DNA of 64,000 nt, from positions 111,600-175,599 of the forward strand of contig BFEA01000695.1 of NCBI GenBank assembly GCA_003427395.1, given 5' to 3'. Below the pieces are notes generated by a model that saw nothing but the letters and a program-made list of their open reading frames with translations, was not told the DNA's origin and did not search any database. Origin of the DNA: Chara braunii (lineage: Eukaryota; Streptophyta; Charophyceae; Charales; Characeae). Positions 1 to 10,262 of this stretch are shown one piece after another; the stretch's first letter is position 1; the number at the start of each line of letters is the position of its first letter. A program made the translations under genes and the position numbers.

Positions 1-7
1 CACCTCG

Positions 8-808
8 ATGAAATGCTGGAAAAGGGATTATAGAAAGATGTCACCCAAGATTAGACCTAGTTCCTCACCCTATGGTGAGCCAATGTTATTTGTGCTGAAG
101 AAAGATGGCGGGGTCGGCATGTGTATTGATTATAGAAGGTTAAATGATATAACTATTAAAAGTGTTGAGCCATTACCCATGATCGATGATTTGTTGGATC
201 GAGTTCGAGGTAGCAGGTACTTCACGAAAATTGACTTGAAGTCTGGCTACCATCAGATTGAGGTAGAACCAGAAGACCAATATAAGACTGCTTTTCGTAC
301 AAGGTATAGGCACTATGGGTTCATTGTGTTGCCCTTTGGTCTTACTAATGCACTTGCAACTTTCCAGGGGACGATGAATGAACTTTTTCGTGAATGGCTT
401 GATAAATTCGTTGTTATATATTTTGATGATATTTTGATTTTTAGTAAAAGTCTAAGTGAACATTGTGAGCACCTTCGACTTGTGCTAAATAAATTGCGCG
501 AGGCAAAGTTGAAGTTAAACCCTAAGAAGTGTGAGTGGGCAAAGCGTCAGGTATTGTATTTGGGGCACGTTATACACGGGGATGGTATCAAACCGGAAGA
601 CGCAAAAATTGCAGCTATTCGAGATTGGCCCAACCCACGTACATTGACGGAACTACGATCGTTCCTTGGATTGGCTAACTACTATTGTAAACTCGTAAGA
701 CACTTTACGATAATTGTTGCTCCCCATCGCAAACTGTTGAAGAAGGAAACGATCTGGAAGTGGGACCAAGATTGTACGTCTTCATTTAAACGTCTAAAAA
801 ATGTTTGA
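8..808 (+). pseudogene. Reverse transcriptase domain of gypsy element A
   Basis: An open stretch of 266 codons carries the RT fingers and palm: SSPYGEPMLFV, FTKIDLKSGYHQI, LPFGLTNALATFQ and the catalytic box YFDDIL (codons at 419-430), then YLGHVIHGDGI and the connection segment LRSFLGLANYY. The enzyme copies element RNA into cDNA. The first about 45 bases read as the preceding RT segment (LDEMLEKG) in another frame, so a frameshift lies near base 45 and the ATG at 8 is not a true start. The frame ends at 808, where RNase H continues in another frame. Both YxDD aspartates are present, but the frame is broken on both sides. Confidence 0.92.
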
Positions 809-1330
809 TTAACTATCCAGTTTTGAAAGTTGTTGATCCTTTTTTGCCCTTTGTTGTTACTACCGATGCCAGTCAGTACGAGATAGGTGTTGTACTTCAG
901 CAAGATGACGGAAATGGATACAAGCCTGTCGAGTTTATGTCCCGACGACTACCTAGTGAGAAAGTCGCCGCTTCTACGTATGAAAGAGAGCTATACGCAC
1001 TCCGAGAAGCTTTGGATCATTGGCGTCATTGTCACCTAGGTCGCCATTTCAAACTGTACTCAGATCATGAGACATTTCGCTGGCTAAAGATGCAGACCCG
1101 AATGACACCTAAACTGACCAGGTGGGCTGTGGAAATCAATCAGTATGACTTTTGAGCTAAAGCCAGTAAAGTGTAAGTATAGCGTTGTTGCTGACGCATT
1201 AGGTCGAAAATCTGATTTCTTCGATGGTATTGTAACGTATTTAGACATAGGCACCAATTTACAAGATAAGATTAGGAATGCTTATTCCACTGATCTTGTT
1301 TATGGGGCTATGTTGAAACGTGTTTCCTAA
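805..1330 (+). pseudogene. RNase H domain of gypsy element A
   Basis: The Ty3-type RNase H starts with VVTTDASQYEIGVVLQQ, containing the first catalytic Asp, and has STYERELYALREALDHWRH with the catalytic Glu, then LYSDHETFRWL. A one-base shift near 1150 moves the reading into a second frame that carries the domain tail (KPVKCKYSVVADALGRKSDFF, the VADALSR-like motif), ending at a stop at 1330. RNase H removes the RNA template strand during reverse transcription. It directly follows RT, as in one gag-pol polyprotein. Confidence 0.88.
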
Positions 1331-1332
1331 CT

Positions 1333-2471
1333 ATCGGGTAACCCAAGGACTGTTGTTTGAAAGAACTGATGTGCATGATAGGCTTTGTATCCCAAACAAG
1401 GAAGAGATAAAAAATGTGATCTTAGGGGAATGCCATGGCCATTTCGGATGAAGGAAAACCTACGCTAATCTCTTGCGTTCTTATATCTTGCCTCAAATGA
1501 AATCTGATTGTATTGCATATGTGCAAGGCTGTCAACTGTGCCAACGGAACAAAAGCACCATGCAGCCTCCCCTTGGTCTATTGAAGCCCTTGCCTATCTC
1601 AACAGGTCCTGGAGACTCTGTGTCCATAGATTTCATGGACACTAAGGTGAAAAGCAGGAATGAAAAAAGTGGTAATCGTTGATAAATTCAACAAGTTTGT
1701 TGTTTTTGTAGCATTGCTTGCGGAAGCTAAATTTGACTTAGTAATTCGGGAATTCTTTAACCACTGGGTAAAGGACTCCGGTCATCCCTTGACTATCGTT
1801 AGTGACAGAGACTCTCGATTCACTAGTGAAATTGGCAGCAACTAGTGAATGTCTACGGCTCTAAACTGACAATGTCATCAGGCCGACACCCTGAGACAAA
1901 TGGGCAGACTGAGCAAATGAACAAGATTTTGCAGCAGACACTGCGTATGGACATTCGTCCCGATCAGATTGACTAGGATGAACATTTGCCCAAAGTTGCT
2001 AGTGCCTATAATAACTCTTTGCACTTGTCTACTTGCAGAACTCCGATGGAGTTACATTTGGGATGGAGTCCTCGCAGACCTATAGATTGTCTAAACCCGG
2101 ATAGAGCACATAAACTTCCGCCAGGAACCAGAGAGTTCGCAATACAGTAGCAGAAAGATTTAGAAAAGGTAAAGGAGAATATAATCAAAGCCCAGCATTA
2201 AATGATTGAACAGGCCAATAAGCTTAGGAGACCTTCTCAGTTTGTTGTAGGTGATCTGGTTTGGGTGAAATCGAAAGAATTTATCCCTGAGCAAAACATA
2301 TCTCAGAAATTGTTACCTGCCTACAAAGGACCGTGGCAAGTTTTGGATGTAATAGGGGATGTAGATGGACCCTCCTATGTTATTGAGATACTTCCACATT
2401 TGCATACCTACCCAGTGTTCCACGCGTCAAAGCTCTTACCTTGTGTAACTAACGAACTGTTTCCCAGTTGA
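1333..2471 (+). pseudogene. Integrase of gypsy element A (H2C2, catalytic core, GPY/F)
   Basis: The zinc-binding region shows GECHGHFG near 1425 and CQLCQRNKS near 1535. The catalytic core has DSVSIDFMD (first Asp), TIVSDRDSRFTSE (second Asp) and, after a break, SSGRHPETNGQTEQMN (Glu). The C-terminal GPY/F-like part (LLPAYKGPWQVLDVIGDVDG, then YPVFHASKLLP) ends at 2471. Several stops and frame changes interrupt it, for instance near 1450, 1670, 1845, 1975 and 2200. Integrase would insert the cDNA into chromosomes. Confidence 0.88.
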
Positions 2472-2708
2472 AGGTCAGCAATTCCTCCAAGTATGGATGG
2501 GAAATTTGATGTTGATTAGATTGTTGCTGAAAGTACTATCCAGACTGGACGTAGAGGTAGACCTCAGCGACAATATTAAGTCAGATTTGCATATCAAGAT
2601 CCAAGTGAAGACCGCTGGTTTACTAGGGAAGAGCTAATTGAAACTGCACCGAACGTAGTATCTTACTATCAAAGTGCAAGAAGAGGTCTCAATATTGTGG
2701 ACAGATAA
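2472..2708 (+). pseudogene. C-terminal chromodomain of gypsy element A
   Basis: In frame with the integrase tail but beyond a stop, the translation reads SMDGKFDVD, stop, IVAES, then after another stop VRFAYQDPSEDRWFTREEL. This is the chromodomain-like module of plant chromoviruses, which is thought to steer integration to particular chromatin. Two internal stops disable it. The frame ends at the TAA/TAG cluster near 2706. Confidence 0.75.
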
Positions 2709-2872
2709 GGGTTTCTCAGAGGACTTGAAATTAGGCCGGCGAGAGTAAAACGGCCTTTACAAATTAGACCCCAGATCAGTACCCCAACAGCGAGGGGCCC
2801 TGTCGGCCAGAACTTAAATTCACGAGCAGCAACCCAAAAGACAAAGTTCCTGAGACAAATGTCACATCCATA
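2709..2872. other. Untranslated tail after element A
   Basis: This is the sequence between the last chromodomain codon and the gap. A 3' LTR would be expected here or inside the gap, but no repeated partner is visible in the window. Confidence 0.4.
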
Positions 2873-3617
2873 NNNNNNNNNNNNNNNNNNNNNNNNNNNN
2901 NNNNNNNNNNNNNNNNNNNNNNNNNNNNNNNNNNNNNNNNNNNNNNNNNNNNNNNNNNNNNNNNNNNNNNNNNNNNNNNNNNNNNNNNNNNNNNNNNNNN
3001 NNNNNNNNNNNNNNNNNNNNNNNNNNNNNNNNNNNNNNNNNNNNNNNNNNNNNNNNNNNNNNNNNNNNNNNNNNNNNNNNNNNNNNNNNNNNNNNNNNNN
3101 NNNNNNNNNNNNNNNNNNNNNNNNNNNNNNNNNNNNNNNNNNNNNNNNNNNNNNNNNNNNNNNNNNNNNNNNNNNNNNNNNNNNNNNNNNNNNNNNNNNN
3201 NNNNNNNNNNNNNNNNNNNNNNNNNNNNNNNNNNNNNNNNNNNNNNNNNNNNNNNNNNNNNNNNNNNNNNNNNNNNNNNNNNNNNNNNNNNNNNNNNNNN
3301 NNNNNNNNNNNNNNNNNNNNNNNNNNNNNNNNNNNNNNNNNNNNNNNNNNNNNNNNNNNNNNNNNNNNNNNNNNNNNNNNNNNNNNNNNNNNNNNNNNNN
3401 NNNNNNNNNNNNNNNNNNNNNNNNNNNNNNNNNNNNNNNNNNNNNNNNNNNNNNNNNNNNNNNNNNNNNNNNNNNNNNNNNNNNNNNNNNNNNNNNNNNN
3501 NNNNNNNNNNNNNNNNNNNNNNNNNNNNNNNNNNNNNNNNNNNNNNNNNNNNNNNNNNNNNNNNNNNNNNNNNNNNNNNNNNNNNNNNNNNNNNNNNNNN
3601 NNNNNNNNNNNNNNNNN
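2873..3617. other. Assembly gap (745 Ns)
   Basis: A continuous run of N. Any reading frame crossing it is meaningless. Confidence 1.
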
Positions 3618-3839
3618 AGAAGATTTGTAACTCTGTTCAGCGCTATACATTTTTGGACTCATGAAATTCCTCTCTTAAATCTGGTTATGATAATTGAGTT
3701 GAGCTTCCTGGTCCTCATTTCATCTTCTATTGGGTTTTGTGTGAGACTTCGCAATCTGTGAAATCTGTGTGTATGCATGTGATCTGATGCACTCCAGCAA
3801 GTGATGAACAGTCGGGTTCCTTGCATAAGTCATATCTGA

Positions 3840-5060
3840 CACGTGTCACACTCCAATCAAGCCAAAGTGACACATCATCAAGAGAGGTGCAACACCAGCA
3901 TCAATGGCGAGTGAGGCTGTCAAGAGTGGAGGTACTTGGTAGCCACGTAAGCAGCAAGAGACTGCCCAATCCGTATGTGATCACTGGAACGTCGACTTCA
4001 ATATGCCGCTTCAACCTGGTGTGTCGCTCCCTCTTCGGAGATGCCACGTCAGCAGGCAAGTCACGACACTTTGGTAAGTGCCAAGTCAGCACCTGCTCGT
4101 CATGCCATGTAGGCAGCGCAACTCTTGAACCCACGTCAGCAGCTCTCTCTCTCTCTCTCTCTCGATCTCGCTGGTTGCCCAGCGCCACGTCAGCAATATC
4201 TCGCCAACGTTGTCAGGTCCACGTCGTCATCATATCATCATCATCATCATCAGATACATGCATGCGTGGTAGGAAGTCTCACGCGCGAAGCTGTCAGGTG
4301 CGCGATAGAAAAACGCGCACGTGTTCAACAACGTGATATATCAAGGCAAGCAAAGCGCGCAATCAAACGCGCGATTATGATACCACTGTGCGATACCGCG
4401 TGCATCAGCAGATAATGGCGGAGTGGAGGAGATCGCTCCGATGCCAAATTGTAATGAACCCAGTCAGATGGAAAGCTTGTCAATGTCAGAACACAAAATG
4501 TCTTAGCGCAGTTTCAATGTCTCGGAAATAATACATATAATCAAGTAGCCCAATGTCTCGTGACCAGAGAAGAGGCAGATGGGAAGGAGAAGAGACTTAG
4601 AGGGTGGAAGAGAAAGCACCCATCAGCTCAGTAGATGGATTTCCCTCACTAGCCCACTCCTCCTTCGGGCATCCCCTGCTCGCCACATCAGCAAACAGTC
4701 TCCTCTGACATGCTCAGACAACGAACAGATCTCATCATGGCGCACATGGTGCAGACTCCTCTGAAGACGAACAGCAATGCGCACTGTCGACACAAAAACA
4801 GACAGGTAAGCTTTCCTTACGACCAACGAATCTCACAGCCCTGATCCCCCTCCTCCTCGCCAGCATCCCATCAATGTTGTAGACAGTGCGGCGAGAGCCA
4901 CGTCAGCATAATTGAGTGTCCAGCTGGCGCCATAGGCAGGGAAGGCGCCAGCACCCAAGCAGTAGCAGTCTCTCGTCGTCGCATCAGCGTAGTGCCAGCG
5001 TTAAGTCAGCGTCAAATTAGCGTCTAGCCAGTGTCCAGCCAGCGTCAAGCCAGTGTCAAG
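3840..5060 (+). repeat. Region dense in GCCACGTCAGC-like motifs
   Basis: Variants of GCCACGTCAGCA occur repeatedly (near 4040, 4130, 4180, 4690, 4895 and, more loosely, through 5060), with a CT microsatellite at about 4141-4163. The phrase TTTGGTAAGTGCCA(A/T)GTCAGC near 4070 is also found near 13945 in the leader of element B, so this stretch may be a diverged gypsy leader. The open frames across it look like chance products of the repeat. I see no gene. Confidence 0.6.
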
Positions 5061-5582
5061 AAACAAGCGCAAGACTGAACGTCGGTCAGCAGGGGCTGGG
5101 TCAACATATAGTGTTGACTCCGCTGAGCAGCCTGCGGTCTCTCAGTTCCGATGGCCTGGATGGACTCGCAGCCAATGGCCTGGATCCCATACAGTCGTAG
5201 ATTCCCACTTGGACTCGAATCTGGACAGATACCTGCAAACTGCTTAGTGTGTGTGTCTGATCGGTGGCCTGGACTGGGTCCATGTTGACTTTGAGTCGTG
5301 AGGCTGAATTTCCGAGCTGCTATTGACCTTTGACTTTCCAGGGTCAACTGTTGCACGTTGGGCCTCTGAAGGCCAGTTTAGGCCTTGCTTCGGGTACTCC
5401 ACAGTAGCAGGCCTTGGTTCAGGCAATTTCATGACTTGGGCATGGCCGTTGACCCCAATTCCGGCCCCTAGACCAAAATGATGACCCATATCCCACGACT
5501 ATTGCATGATTTGAGCTGAGTTATTGCACTTGAAATAGAACAGATAATTGGGTGGGTTCCGGGTTCAAATCCGCAATCCCCA
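5061..5582. other. No recognisable feature
   Basis: Short direct repeats only (for example AGGCCTTG and GGCCTGGA variants). I see no domain or RNA gene. Confidence 0.4.
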
Positions 5583-6038
5583 ACAGTTAAAGGGAAGTAT
5601 AATGTTGGCGCTGATGAGTTGTCCAGGAGAGCAGATTTCTTTGGGATAATCACTACTTAGATCCTGGGAAGGGTTGCAACAGAAGATTGAAGGTTCCTAT
5701 GAATCAGATCCCATGTATAGAGTGGTGATAGCAAAGGTAAAGGAAAAACCTCACGGATGATGGGTTGCTATTTCTTACAAGCAGTGGTGAAGGTAGACTA
5801 TGAATTCACAAGGCCTGCTCCACAAGGCCTGCTAAGATCTTTCCGTATGTACAAGATTATGGATCAGGCTCCACAAGGCCTGCTACGATCTTTACCTATC
5901 CCATCAGGACTTCGAGAGTCTGTATCTCTAGACTTCCTCGGTGCCAAGGTCGAAAGTAGAAATGGGAATACGCAAGTCATGGTCATAGTGGACTGTCTCA
6001 CAAGTATGCAGCATTTGTTCCTTTGCCCTCAGAAGTAA
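5583..6038 (+). pseudogene. Gypsy pol fragment: RNase H tail plus integrase piece
   Basis: 5583-5660 translates to VKGKYNVGADELSRRADFF, the end of a Ty3 RNase H. 5757-6038 contains QGLLRSLPIPSGLRESVSLDF followed by VMVIVD, the beginning of the integrase catalytic core with its first Asp. The phrase CACAAGGCCTGCTAAGATCT is duplicated locally near 5820 and 5875. Everything between and after is lost. The fragment resembles element A more than B, and no LTRs can be assigned. Confidence 0.8.
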
Positions 6039-6657
6039 TAACAGATTTGGTAAAAAGAAAATGGGACATGGTACCGGGGCTGTACTGCAGCAGCCTGTGG
6101 ATCCTTTCACTCCCTCCGGCATAAATTCAAGGTCCTCCAAGTTGTACTGTTAGCTGAAGCTGTCTTGTGAAAGCAGTGATGCCTATAAGGCTGCAGGAAG
6201 TTTCCAGTGGTGGTTTGCCATTCACTATCCTGGCTACAGAAAGTTCGCAGTGGCGGTTTGCCATGAGCTATCCTCTTCAGCATGAGCTGAGATACTTCTC
6301 CTGATTTTGCTTAACAAGTGGTTCATCAGGTTGAGACGAAAATGCCAGCATCAGGAGCAGCTGCCTGTCAAACTCACAAATCCCCCTACGTGCCAGCTCA
6401 TGGTGTGAGACTATGTGAGACGGAATGTGACAAAGTTGCTCTGTGGGGAACTACCTATCCTCCTCCAGCTTCCAGGTCTTGTATTGCCATCTGACGCTTC
6501 ACCAGCTGTGAATTTCAAAGGTATGTGGTGCCCATCAGCATGCTCTATCATCTTGAGCTGTGCATGTCTGATGTTTTCAGTAATTTTCTACATGACTTTA
6601 GGGCCTAATTAGAAGTCTCTGGTAGGCACTGTACTGGACAAAATAGAGATTCACCAA
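6039..6657. other. No recognisable gene; short internal repeat
   Basis: A 20-odd base phrase (AGT, four variable bases, GTGG, then GGTTTGCCAT) is repeated near 6190 and 6245. Nothing else is identified. Confidence 0.4.
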
Positions 6658-6661
6658 GGGT

Positions 6662-7075
6662 CAGTAGCTAGGGAGCTGCCACCTGTCGAGTCCTGGTCCA
6701 GTTGCGGCTCGGACCCAAGGAAGGCCCACAACAGGCCAAGTCTGTGTCTGCTGCAGCAGTGACTGGCACAGGAAGGGTCCGGAATCACGTGGGAGGCACA
6801 TGCACATGCAGAAAAAGGAGGTCAGCCATAGCCGTAGTATAGCACTGTCGCGAGGAAGAGAGTGGGGACAGTAGCTAGGGAGTGGCTACCTGTCAAGTCC
6901 TGGTCCAGTTGAGCAGTTGAGGCTTGGGCCCGGGGAAGGCCCACAAATGACGGAATCTGTCTGCCGCGGCAGGGACTGGATGGAAGGGTCCGGAGGCACA
7001 GGCACATGCACAACAAGGAGGCCAGCCATAGCCATAGTGCATCACTGCAGTGAGGAAGAGAGTGGCGAGCTCATT
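6662..7075 (+). repeat. Imperfect tandem duplication, period 207 bp
   Basis: CAGTAGCTAGGGAG starts at 6662 and again at 6869. The rest of each copy matches with moderate divergence, including CTGGTCCAGTTG, GGGTCCGGA and CAGCCATAGCC. No coding potential is recognised. Confidence 0.85.
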
Positions 7076-7114
7076 CAGAGAGTGGTCGCAGGACCTGAGT
7101 GTAGTTTTAGATAG

Positions 7115-7118
<4 letters not shown>

Positions 7119-7182
<64 letters not shown>

Positions 7183-7200
7183 ATATATATATATATATAT
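7119..7200 (+). repeat. (GT)n followed by (AT)n microsatellite
   Basis: About 31 uninterrupted GT units are followed by nine AT units. They abut the ribozyme-bearing repeat that begins at 7201. Confidence 0.97.
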
Positions 7201-7227
7201 GTAGAGTTTTCCATCTGGTGTGGGTGA

Positions 7228-7267
7228 GTGATAGTCTACTTTGATTTTGGTTAAGGTGGATTATCAC
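7228..7267 (+). other. Conserved hairpin upstream of the hammerhead
   Basis: GTGATAGTCTAC (7228-7239) faces GTGGATTATCAC (7256-7267), leaving a 16-base loop. The second copy keeps the structure with GTAGATTATCA on the right arm. Its role is unknown. Confidence 0.6.
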
Positions 7268-7294
7268 TTACAGTGTAATCAGTGAGGGGATTCT

Positions 7295-7354
7295 ACAGAC
7301 TGTTGAGGGTTCAGCCTCCTGATGAGTCGGTGAAACTCCGACGAAACAGTTTGT
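7295..7354 (+). ncRNA. Type III hammerhead ribozyme, apparently intact
   Basis: This self-cleaving RNA has all core elements. Stem III is 9 bp (7295-7303 ACAGACUGU with 7346-7354 ACAGUUUGU, one G-U pair). The cleavage triplet is GUU, ending at 7304. Stem I is GAGG/CCUC (7305-7308, 7315-7318) with loop GUUCAG. The conserved CUGAUGA is at 7319-7325. Stem II is GUCGG/CCGAC (7326-7330, 7338-7342) with loop UGAAACU, then GAA (7343-7345) and A15.1/C15.2. UUCA in loop I (7310-7313) can pair with UGAA in loop II (7331-7334), the kind of tertiary contact seen in fast natural hammerheads. Cleavage is predicted between 7304 and 7305. GUU is a permitted NUH triplet, though GUC or GUA is commoner. Activity is inferred, not shown. 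Confidence 0.88.
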
Positions 7355-7445
7355 CACAGCCCCTCGTTTGTTGTCCTCTTCTCCCTCTCTGCCTACGGTT
7401 TACCGGGCAGTTCTATTTGACGATATATATATATATATATATATT

Positions 7446-7587
7446 ACCGGGCAGTTCTGTTTGTGATGATATATATATATAGCCCCTCGTTTGTTGTCCT
7501 CTTCTCTCTCTCTGCCTACGGTTTACCGGGCAGTTCTGTTTGTGATGATATGTATATGCCTACGGTTTACCGGGCAGTTCTATTTGA

Positions 7588-7592
<5 letters not shown>
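7446..7592 (+). repeat. Three partial tails of the retrozyme-like unit
   Basis: Fragments ending TTTACCGGGCAGTTCT recur at 7446-7480, 7481-7557 (starting at AGCCCCTCGTTTGTTG) and 7558-7592, separated by short AT runs. All lack the hammerhead. Confidence 0.85.

Positions 7593-7674
<82 letters not shown>
7590..7674 (+). repeat. (TA)n-(GA)n microsatellite
   Basis: About 26 TA units are followed directly by about 16 GA units. Confidence 0.97.
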
Positions 7675-7677
<3 letters not shown>

Positions 7678-8831
7678 TTCTGCTTGTTGTTGCTGTTGTT
7701 GGTGGCCATGGCCGCAAGCTTGGGAACCTGTGTAGATCATTTCCAGTTGTAAAAATAAGTTCCAAGTGTGCTGTTACCGCGTGCACTGTGGATCTTGAGT
7801 GTGATGTATGCATGAATTTTGAAGCTATAAAGACAAGCAAGCAGGATCTTTTTGGGTAAAAGTGGGACCCTTTGCATTTAGTTCTCGAGTTCTAAAACGG
7901 TTGTCTTGTCGTATTGGGTCATTGGAGTATAAACCTATTTGCTCTTGAGCTGTAGAAAACTGTTCTTGTTGTATCATGTGTTTTTCTGGTCAAGTGTTTC
8001 CTGTATTGACTATATCGTTCTTGCCTACGAGGTATGTGGTCTTTGTTAGCTGCCAAGCCATTTATGATCTGCTTTCGTTGTATACTTTCGGTCTGAGTTG
8101 TTTTGACTCTGTTTTGTTGGGATGCAGCTGAATGTACTGCTCACAAATGGGCTGATCGTTGTTCATGCGTGTTCAGGAACGCTTGGGATTCCGGTCCATG
8201 GTGGCAGATGGCAAATTGCTGCAGGTACTTTTTGAATGCACCATTTTATTTACTTCTTGGATGTTCTTTCAAGTGATATGTGAGTGCAGAATGCAGAATC
8301 AGGTTAATTGGTTTTGTTGAATTCGACAATTTGTGCCATTGACATTTTAAATGTGAGTGTGGAGCTGCTGTGCATGATATTTCCCTGTGCTTCAGTTAGG
8401 GTGGGTGGATGCAACCAGTCAACTGTGTGCCAACTCACCTGCCCTCGAGGAGAACAGCCTGACATTACGAACATGGGGAACACAGAAGTGCAGAGACAAT
8501 ACTCACACATGATGATGTCAAACAAAACAGTAGTCTTCTGGTGTGAGCATGATGTATTGGATAGAGAATCCTGGCGTATGAGTGGAGTTGAAGATTGAGT
8601 GAAGCATCGTCCATCAAGAAGACAAGCTCAAACTTCAAAACAATAATCATCCATCTTGTATTGGATAGAGAATCCTGGCGTATGAGTCCTGGTGGTAACT
8701 GCAATCAGACTCAACTTCAGAATTGCTCACAACATGCACACTTGAGAACCGATGGCAAAACCGAACTCTTCCAATTCAGAAACAACAATGAACTTGTATT
8801 AAACTCAGTCTGAATCAACTGTACAACTTGC
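7675..8831. other. Unassigned region with a possible short exon
   Basis: There is no repeat partner in the window apart from a duplicated phrase of about 30 bp containing TTGGATAGAGAATCCTGGCG (near 8558 and 8664). The stretch 8128-8224 is flanked by an AG acceptor after a T-rich run and a CAG/GTACTT donor, and is open in two frames. This is weak evidence for an exon. Confidence 0.3.
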
Positions 8832-9050
8832 GGCTATGGCCGCCGAACATTGTCTCTACCACCAGCCTCACTCTCCCTCACTCTCGCATGCACGCACGTA
8901 TGAGGATCACCCTGAATGTCCACATTACACAGCCACACGCACTCTGTACACTCCTTCGACACCAACAGCTGGGCGGCTATGGCCGCCGTTGTCTTCCTCC
9001 TCTGAGCTATGGCCGCCGGTGTCTCCCTCGCTGGTTCGTTATGGCCGCTG
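8832..9050 (+). repeat. Repeated GGCTATGGCCGCC motif
   Basis: The motif or a near match occurs near 8832, 8974, 9004 and 9038. Relatives are present in several other repeats of the window. It is not recognised as a known regulatory site. Confidence 0.6.
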
Positions 9051-9700
9051 TCTTCTTCACAGCCCACTTCTTCTCCAGGCACCGGCAGTCCTCCACGCAC
9101 AAGATACCAAGGCAGCTCGTCCGCATGGCACACAGGCGAATGAATGAATGGCTGGACGCTGCCTTTTTATTTCTACCTCTTCGGAGGTACCCGGGCCTGC
9201 CTCAAAACGTGTGGGCCTGGGTCAAAACGTGTGGCCCAGGGAAGCTTCAAGACGTTTGGCCCTGTGGGCCAAAACGTGTGGAACCCACAGCGTGGTCCAG
9301 AACCTTCCCCACGTGCAGCCCCTACCCCTGGTACTTGCTGACTGGACTGGCCTACAGGGACCTACGACCTTCTAGAGCCTACAGACTTACAGACAGACTC
9401 TAGGCCTCAGTAGACTCAGATAGAGACTTCTAGAACAGACCTTCCTAAGCCTAACGGTAACAGACCTAACTCCTAATCTACAGACCTGGGGATCGAGTCT
9501 CACGCAGATCACTGGTCCTATGTACAGGGTACAGGGTAGGTCTAGGGATCGAATCTCACTCAGCACACAGGGTCAATGTACAGGGTTTGGGCACAGGTCT
9601 AGGGATCGAATCTCTGTGTCTACAAATGTTGGGTTAACTGGGTGAAGCCGTTTCATAACTCTCTTCTCCCTTTCATCTGAGACTCGGGTGTGAGTGGAAA
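9051..9700. other. Unassigned region with short direct repeats
   Basis: AAAACGTGTGG phrases recur around 9205-9280, and AGGGATCGAATCTC-like phrases near 9487, 9542 and 9600. There is no coding signal. Confidence 0.45.
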
Positions 9701-9849
9701 ATATATGTGTCGATAAATCAGTTCTTTCCGCATGGATGGTCTTTGATCTGGCAAAGGGTAAGCTAGATGACTAGACCGCCGCTGAGCTTCTGACTGGAGT
9801 GTTCACTTCCTCCACCTTGAACCGCAGGCAGAAAGGAAGGAAGGACACT

Positions 9850-9880
9850 TCCGCGAGACTTTCAATGATGCACCAGTAGG
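9850..9880 (-). pseudogene. Hammerhead relic (third copy of the array)
   Basis: Only the CUGGUGC core variant with a remnant stem II (UGAAAG loop) is left; the cleavage-site side is missing. It would not be catalytic. Confidence 0.4.
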
Positions 9881-9949
9881 ACTGCTGAGCTTCTGACTGA
9901 TTGGGGTGTTTACTTCCGCCGCCTTGAACCGTAGGCAGAAAGGGAGAAA

Positions 9950-10008
9950 AGGACTCTTCCGTGAGAGTTTCATTGACTCATCAGTAGGTTGAGCCCTCGA
10001 CTGTCTGT
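9950..10008 (-). pseudogene. Hammerhead relic with intact CUGAUGA
   Basis: On the reverse strand CUGAUGA is retained (plus 9978-9984), preceded by a GUC triplet and GAGGGCUCAACCUA as stem-loop I. Stem II pairing is broken and the GAAA box reads GGAAG. Probably inactive. Confidence 0.55.
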
Positions 10009-10202
10009 TGAGTCCCTTCAGATGATATGGTTAGCGGTAGTCCACCTTAACACCTGTTCCAGGTGGCTCCGGTGGACACCTAACATATGGACAAACTGGG
10101 GGGTAAGTCAGGTGCTGACCAGACTGCAGAGCTTTGACTAGGGTGCTTACCCTCTTCACCTGGCAGAGAACTGCCTCGTAAACCGTAGAGATGAGGGGCT
10201 GT

Positions 10203-10262
10203 GATATCTTCCGTTGGACTTCATAGACTCACCAGTAGGCTGAACCCTCGACAATCTGCAAC
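10203..10262 (-). pseudogene. Hammerhead relic with CUGGUGA core
   Basis: Loop I (GUUCAG) and the UGAA of loop II are kept, and the upstream triplet is GUC, but A6 of the core is G and stem III no longer pairs. Probably inactive. Confidence 0.6.

Larger units (their letters stand above)
1..2708 (+). mobile_element. Ty3/gypsy chromovirus A, 5'-truncated by the window, degenerate
   Basis: Reverse transcriptase, RNase H, integrase and chromodomain follow in the order typical of Ty3/gypsy elements, but in several frames separated by stops and frameshifts. The left half (LTR, gag, protease) lies outside the window. No 3' LTR can be recognised before the assembly gap at 2873. The chromodomain at the C-terminus of integrase places it among chromoviruses. 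It is inactive as assembled. Confidence 0.93.
7201..7422 (+). mobile_element. Retrozyme-like repeat unit, copy 1 (carries a hammerhead)
   Basis: This unit of about 220 bp runs from GTAGAGTTTTCCATCTGG to GGGCAGTTCTATTTGACG and recurs at 49039-49262 with only a few differences. It contains, in order, a 12-bp-arm hairpin (7228-7267), a complete type III hammerhead (7295-7354) and a pyrimidine-rich tail. It has no open frame. It sits between AT-rich microsatellites. Plant retrozymes are non-autonomous elements whose LTRs carry type III hammerheads, and this fits that class. A clear primer site and polypurine tract are not visible. Confidence 0.7.

Noticed and set aside
2859-3761. Long open frames spanning the N block
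   Set aside because: They are created by the Ns and contain no real sequence in the middle.
3821-4415. Protein genes on both strands
   Set aside because: The frames follow the repeated CACGTCAGC words and microsatellite, with no domain.
7319-7360. Reading the hammerhead as type I (stem III closed by ACA/UGU with cleavage after GUC at 7353-7355)
   Set aside because: The required stem I would pair CCUC with ACAG, which fails. The type III fold pairs all three stems perfectly.
8828-9403. 191-codon open frame as a gene
   Set aside because: It runs through repeated GGCTATGGCCGCC and AAAACGTGTGG words and is matched by long frames in other phases, typical of GC-rich non-coding repeat.
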